Of a DNA stretch of 9,402 nucleotides, positions 6,681 to 9,402 are shown one piece after another. The position numbers and the translations under genes were made by a program. The notes beneath the pieces were generated by a model that saw only the letters and a program-made list of their open reading frames with translations, was not told the DNA's origin and ran no database searches. The stretch is from an uncultured Planctomycetaceae bacterium (lineage in GTDB: Bacteria > Planctomycetota > Planctomycetia > Pirellulales > UBA1268): NCBI GenBank assembly GCA_937926325.1, contig CALAZQ010000062.1, forward strand, positions 1 through 9,402, written 5' to 3'. Position 1 is the first letter of the stretch. The number at the start of each line of letters is the position of its first letter.

Positions 6681-8261
6681 ATGATTCCCATGCCTATTCC
6701 CAACATTTGCTTCGCCGACCATCAACCTCACCTGATCGGTGAGGCCTGGACCGCCGGCGGCGGTGAGACGTTCCACTCGACCAGCCCCGCGACCGGTGAA
6801 CGGGTCTGGGAGGCCGCAGCTGCGGCCGCCGCCGACGTCGCCGCCGCCGTCGCCGCTGCCCGCCAGGCGCAGGCCGGCTGGGCTGACCGGCCGGTGGGCG
6901 AGCGGATCAGGCTGCTCGAGGCCGGGGCCGCCGAACTGCTGGCCCACGGTGCTGACCTGCACGCGGCAATCGTCGCCGAGACCGGCAAGCCGCACTGGGA
7001 GGTTGCCACTGAGATCAAGGCAATGGCCGCCAAGATTCCCGCCACGATCGACGCCTGGCGAGAGCGGCAACAGGACCAGGTGACCACCGGTGACGATGGG
7101 GTGGCGGCCACCCGCTATCGGCCGCACGGGGTGCTGGCCGTCATCGGGCCCTTCAACTTTCCCGGTCACATTCCCCAGGGGCACATCGTGCCGGCGTTGC
7201 TGGCCGGTAACACCGTGGTCTTCAAGCCAAGTGAGTTCACACCGCTGGCAGGTCGGCGGCTTGCTGAAGTGTGGCAGCGAGCCGGCCTGCCGGCGGGGGT
7301 GCTGAATCTGGTGCAGGGTGGGCGAGAGACGGGAGCAGCGTTGACCACCCACCCCGGCCATGACGGCATCTTGTTCACCGGCAGCTATCGCACCGGTGTG
7401 GCCCTGCGGCAAGCCCTGGTGGCCGAGCCGGGCAAAATGCTGGCGCTGGAACTGGGCGGTAACAATCCGCTGGTGGTCCACGACGTGCAAAACCTCGACG
7501 CGGCGGTGCGGCTGACGATCCTGTCGGCCTATCTCACCGCCGGCCAGCGGTGCAGCTGTGCCCGACGGCTCGTCGTCACCGACTTTCCTGGCCGCGGGGC
7601 GTTTCTCGACCGGCTGGCCGCGACCATCGATACCATCCGCGTTGGCTTGCCGGAGGATCAGCCGGAGCCCTTCATGGGGCCGGTGATTCATGAGGCGGCG
7701 GCGGCGAGCCTGCTTGCCGCCCAGGCCGACCTGCTTGCCCGTGGCGGTGTGGTGATCAAAAGGCTACAGCCGCTCCGCGGAAAGCCAACGCTGCTCGCCC
7801 CCGGGCTGATCGACGTGACCGATGTAGCTGACCGGCCTGACACCGAATGGTTCGGGCCGCTGCTGCAAGTCATCCGGGTGCCCGATCTCGACGCCGCTAT
7901 TACCGAGGCCAATCGAACCGCCTATGGCCTGGCGGCCGCCCTGCTCTGCGACAAACGGGCCGACTACGAGACATTTCGCCGTCGGGTACGGGCGGGACTG
8001 ATCAACTGGAACCGGCAGACGACCGGCGCCAGCTCACGGCTGCCGTTCGGCGGCCTCGGCCACAGCGGCAACCACCGGCCGAGCGGATTCCATGCCATCG
8101 ACTCCTGTAGCCATCCGGTGGCATCGTTGGAGCAGGAGCGGCTGGCCCTACCGCCAGCAGTGCCAGGGCTCGAATCGGCGGCCGGCAGCAGCCGCGGCCC
8201 AGGACGGGACCGCTGTGGAGGACGATCCCGACCGTCATCAGGTCGAAGGGCACGTGATTGA
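6681..8261 (+). CDS. astD: N-succinylglutamate 5-semialdehyde dehydrogenase AstD, with C-terminal extension
   Basis: AstD oxidises succinylglutamate semialdehyde to succinylglutamate with NAD(P). Aldehyde dehydrogenase motifs in order: GPFNFPGHIPQGHIVPALLAGN (156-177, catalytic N160), FKPSE (181-185, cofactor-binding K182), NLVQGGRETG (209-218), LELGGNNPL (256-264, general base E257), GQRCSCARR (288-296, nucleophile C291), EWFGPLL (389-395) and NWNRQTTGASSRLPFGG. The GQRC-x-CARR and GNHRPS motifs are specific to AstD within the superfamily, in my recollection. The ATG at 6681 is the first start after an in-frame TGA at 6657; a second ATG at 6690 is also possible, and neither has a good ribosome site. 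Similarity to E. coli AstD ends near PGL (495-497); about 29 extra residues rich in Arg, Gly and Ser follow, making 526 against about 492. The extension may be a read-on into former spacer. The palindrome upstream may tune its expression relative to astA. Confidence 0.95.
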   Translation: MIPMPIPNICFADHQPHLIGEAWTAGGGETFHSTSPATGERVWEAAAAAAADVAAAVAAARQAQAGWADRPVGERIRLLEAGAAELLAHGADLHAAIVAETGKPHWEVATEIKAMAAKIPATIDAWRERQQDQVTTGDDGVAATRYRPHGVLAVIGPFNFPGHIPQGHIVPALLAGNTVVFKPSEFTPLAGRRLAEVWQRAGLPAGVLNLVQGGRETGAALTTHPGHDGILFTGSYRTGVALRQALVAEPGKMLALELGGNNPLVVHDVQNLDAAVRLTILSAYLTAGQRCSCARRLVVTDFPGRGAFLDRLAATIDTIRVGLPEDQPEPFMGPVIHEAAAASLLAAQADLLARGGVVIKRLQPLRGKPTLLAPGLIDVTDVADRPDTEWFGPLLQVIRVPDLDAAITEANRTAYGLAAALLCDKRADYETFRRRVRAGLINWNRQTTGASSRLPFGGLGHSGNHRPSGFHAIDSCSHPVASLEQERLALPPAVPGLESAAGSSRGPGRDRCGGRSRPSSGRRARD

Positions 8262-8323
8262 TGGCCGAGACATCGGCGTCTGAGATCCGGGGGACAATCC
8301 TTTGCGAACAGCCGGCCCGCAAG

Positions 8324-8352
8324 TTGACGAAAGATGTACTTGCGTATATACC
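8324..8352 (+). promoter_or_regulatory. Candidate sigma-70-type promoter before the Uma2 gene
   Basis: TTGACG (8324-8329) and TATACC (8347-8352) are separated by 17 nt. The -35 matches the consensus at five of six positions and the -10 at four of six. It lies in the most A/T-rich patch of the right half, inside the astD-Uma2 gap and just before the hairpin element. It could drive Uma2 and astB separately from the upstream operon. Chance matches are possible, and the host's sigma-factor preference is unknown. Confidence 0.35.
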
Positions 8353-8365
8353 TTTAGGCGAAGCT

Positions 8366-8492
8366 CTAGCAGCCCGTGGACAAAGTGATCCGCCGCTGGA
8401 TGCGGCGGCAGCGAACCCCGAAAAACCTCGGCTTTTTTGGGGTTCGCATTCGTGGAAAAAGGCCATGGAAGGCTTTTTCCACAGACAGCTAG
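8366..8492. repeat. 127-bp inverted-repeat-bounded element with three consecutive hairpins (MITE-like or remnant IS ends)
   Basis: The ends CTAGCAGCCCGTGGACAAAG (8366-8385) and, on the other strand, CTAGCTGTCTGTGGAAAAAG (8492-8473) match at 16 of 20 positions, so they form terminal inverted repeats. Inside are three tandem hairpins. The first is CCGCCGC/GCGGCGG (8390-8408, 7 bp). The second is GCGAACCCC/GGGGTTCGC (8411-8447), extended by an A5/T6 inner stem to about 15 bp. The third is GTGGAAAAAG/CTTTTTCCAC (8452-8482, 10 bp), whose right arm overlaps the right terminal repeat. No transposase reading frame fits inside, and no clear target duplication was found. It fills half of the 259-bp gap between astD and the Uma2 gene. 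It could be a non-autonomous mobile element or leftover IS ends. A structured RNA or transcript-processing site is an alternative. Confidence 0.6.
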
Positions 8493-8520
8493 TGGTTGAA
8501 ACATCGGCAGGCAGACTTTC

Positions 8521-9120
8521 ATGGCGACCGCGACTTCCACCGTTAAGTTCACGACCAGCCAATACGATCTGATGATCGACGCGGGCGTATTCGCCCGCCA
8601 GCTCGCGGCTGACGCATCATCTGCCGAGCCAGCGCGAGTCGAACTGATCGAGGGAGACATCATCATGATGAGCCCGATCGGCTCGCGGCACGAGGAGGTT
8701 GTTGATCGGCTGAATGAATGGAGTCACGCAGCGGTGGACCGCCGGGTGGCCCGCGTCCGCATTCAGCAGTCACTCGGCATTCCTGGCCAGGAGAGCGTCC
8801 CCCAGCCCGACGTCGCCTGGGTCGAGCCACGGGACTATGCCGCTCAACGTCCAGATGCCAGGAATACCCTGTTGGTCATCGAGGTGGCTGAGACCAGCCA
8901 GCAGTATGACCTTCACGAGAAGGCGGCGGTCTACGCCGCTGGTGGCGTTCCCGACTATTGGGTTGTGGACGTGGCAAACGAGACTGTTCATCTGCTTCGA
9001 GGCCCCGTCGGCCCTGCCTATGCTGAACGGCAGACGGCCGGCCGGGGAGATGTCATTGCACCGCTGGTGCAACCCGAAGCAACACTTGCTGTCGATTCGC
9101 TCTTCACCAGGCGCCGTTGA
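8521..9120 (+). CDS. Uma2-family (DUF820) putative PD-(D/E)XK endonuclease
   Basis: This 199-residue protein shows the Uma2 pattern: VELIEGDIIMMSPIGSRHEEVVDRL (40-64), QPDVAWV (95-101), LLVIEVAETSQQYD (117-130) and HEKAAVYAAGGVPDYWVVD (132-150). The likely catalytic set is E44, D97 and E121, with K134. The family has a restriction-endonuclease-like fold and is abundant in cyanobacteria, planctomycetes and Chloroflexi, but its function is not established. There is no signal peptide or membrane segment. The ATG at 8521 is the first start after an in-frame TGA at 8497; the ribosome site is weak. It interrupts the AST order between astD and astB, with a hairpin element on its left and an 80-bp spacer before astB on its right. 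No cognate methylase or antitoxin is nearby. Inference: it is a later insertion rather than a pathway enzyme. The family call is strong; activity is unknown. Confidence 0.92.
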   Translation: MATATSTVKFTTSQYDLMIDAGVFARQLAADASSAEPARVELIEGDIIMMSPIGSRHEEVVDRLNEWSHAAVDRRVARVRIQQSLGIPGQESVPQPDVAWVEPRDYAAQRPDARNTLLVIEVAETSQQYDLHEKAAVYAAGGVPDYWVVDVANETVHLLRGPVGPAYAERQTAGRGDVIAPLVQPEATLAVDSLFTRRR

Positions 9121-9200
9121 CACAAGCGTTCACCAGCAAGCAAACCGTGGCATCACTGCCGTGTGTTCCCCGGGGGCCCGACTGACGGCACAGCATCGCG

Positions 9201-9402
9201 ATGCGAGATGCCACCGACTCAATCACCGTTGAACTGAACCTCGACGGACTCGTCGGGCCGACGCACCACTACGGTGGGCTCGGGGTCGGCAATCTCGCCT
9301 CCCAGCGGCATCGGCACGAGGTGGCCAACCCCCGGGCGGCTGCCCTCGAGGGAATCGCCAAGATGCGGCTGCTGGTCAGCCTTGGCATTGCCCAAGGGGT
9401 GC
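9201..9402 (+). CDS. astB: N-succinylarginine dihydrolase AstB, N-terminal 67 residues (cut by right edge)
   Basis: AstB hydrolyses N-succinylarginine to N-succinylornithine, two ammonia and CO2, the second AST step; it is a guanidine-modifying enzyme of the amidinotransferase fold. Only the start is visible, but NLDGLVGPTHHYGGLGVGN (13-31), then S-x-R-H-R-x-x-VANPRAAALEGIAKMRLL (34-58) and LGIAQGV at the edge match the AstB N-terminus closely (E. coli NFDGLVGLTHHYAGLSFGN). The catalytic residues lie beyond the window. The ATG at 9201 is the first start after an in-frame TGA at 9183; no clear Shine-Dalgarno site is present. The 80-bp spacer behind the Uma2 gene shows only a short GC palindrome near CCCCGGGGG. 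It may be transcribed from the candidate promoter before Uma2 or by read-through from astD. Whether an astE gene follows, as in enterobacteria, cannot be seen. Confidence 0.93.
   Translation, partial: MRDATDSITVELNLDGLVGPTHHYGGLGVGNLASQRHRHEVANPRAAALEGIAKMRLLVSLGIAQGV

Noticed and set aside
6600..7691. Minus-strand open frame of 363 codons opposite astD, together with similar long antisense frames at 5731-6603 and 4409-5173
   Set aside because: Each is antisense to a well-recognised AST gene, shows no domain, and has the His/Gly/Arg-rich composition typical of reversed GC-rich coding sequence.
8411..8447. Hairpin with a T6 run as a rho-independent terminator for astD
   Set aside because: The T run is inside the descending stem arm and is followed by GGGGTTCGC rather than forming a tail after the stem, so it does not have classical terminator form.
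8261..8572. Short frame starting in a TGATG overlap with the astD stop, about 103 codons
   Set aside because: The start position looks coupled, but the frame runs through the inverted-repeat element and into the Uma2 gene. It has no recognisable domain and its codon use differs from the neighbours. It could be a degraded remnant, but cannot be supported as a gene.
1..9402. Very frequent CCGGCC/GCCGGC words as a possible uptake or chromosome-organising signal
   Set aside because: They occur within Ala/Gly/Arg/Pro codon runs in all genes and on both strands, with no consistent spacing or orientation. High-GC codon use explains them.

Overview
The window is a high-GC bacterial chromosome segment with two divergent gene groups. 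Dense coding, a MASE1/SpoIIE-type signalling phosphatase, a Uma2-family gene and REP-like intergenic palindromes would fit a planctomycete or a similar environmental bacterium. That placement is inference only; no marker gene in the window fixes the taxonomy.

Left part (minus strand, 2518 down to the left edge): a two-gene signalling module. A small STAS-domain anti-sigma-factor antagonist is followed, with an ATGA overlap, by a large membrane protein with a MASE1-like sensor, a CHASE-like extracytoplasmic segment and a C-terminal SpoIIE/RsbU-type PP2C phosphatase. The phosphatase runs off the left edge with only its last few residues missing. Together they look like the phosphatase and antagonist of a partner-switching system; no anti-sigma kinase or sigma factor is visible.

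Right part (plus strand, 2763 to the right edge): an arginine succinyltransferase (AST) catabolic cluster. The order is M20 peptidase-family hydrolase, class III aminotransferase, astA, astD, a Uma2-family gene, then the start of astB, which is cut by the right edge. The C-A-D-B order matches the astCADBE layout of enterobacteria, but the transaminase is not a standard AstC. No AstE is seen; a carboxypeptidase-G2-like M20 hydrolase sits first in the operon. The first three genes are joined by 4-bp ATGA overlaps. AstA would succinylate arginine, AstB would release ammonia and CO2 to give succinylornithine, the transaminase would make succinylglutamate semialdehyde, and AstD would oxidise it to succinylglutamate. 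The M20 enzyme is the natural candidate for the last desuccinylation to glutamate and succinate.

Two intergenic gaps hold structured DNA. A REP/BIME-like composite palindrome lies between astA and astD (about 6525-6629). A 127-bp inverted-repeat-bounded element with three consecutive hairpins (8366-8492) lies between astD and the Uma2 gene, just after a plausible sigma-70-like promoter (8324-8352). The most interesting points are the apparent replacement of AstE and AstC by unrelated or divergent enzymes, and the Uma2 gene with its hairpin element inserted into a catabolic operon. No tRNA, rRNA, CRISPR array, transposase gene or phage gene was recognised.
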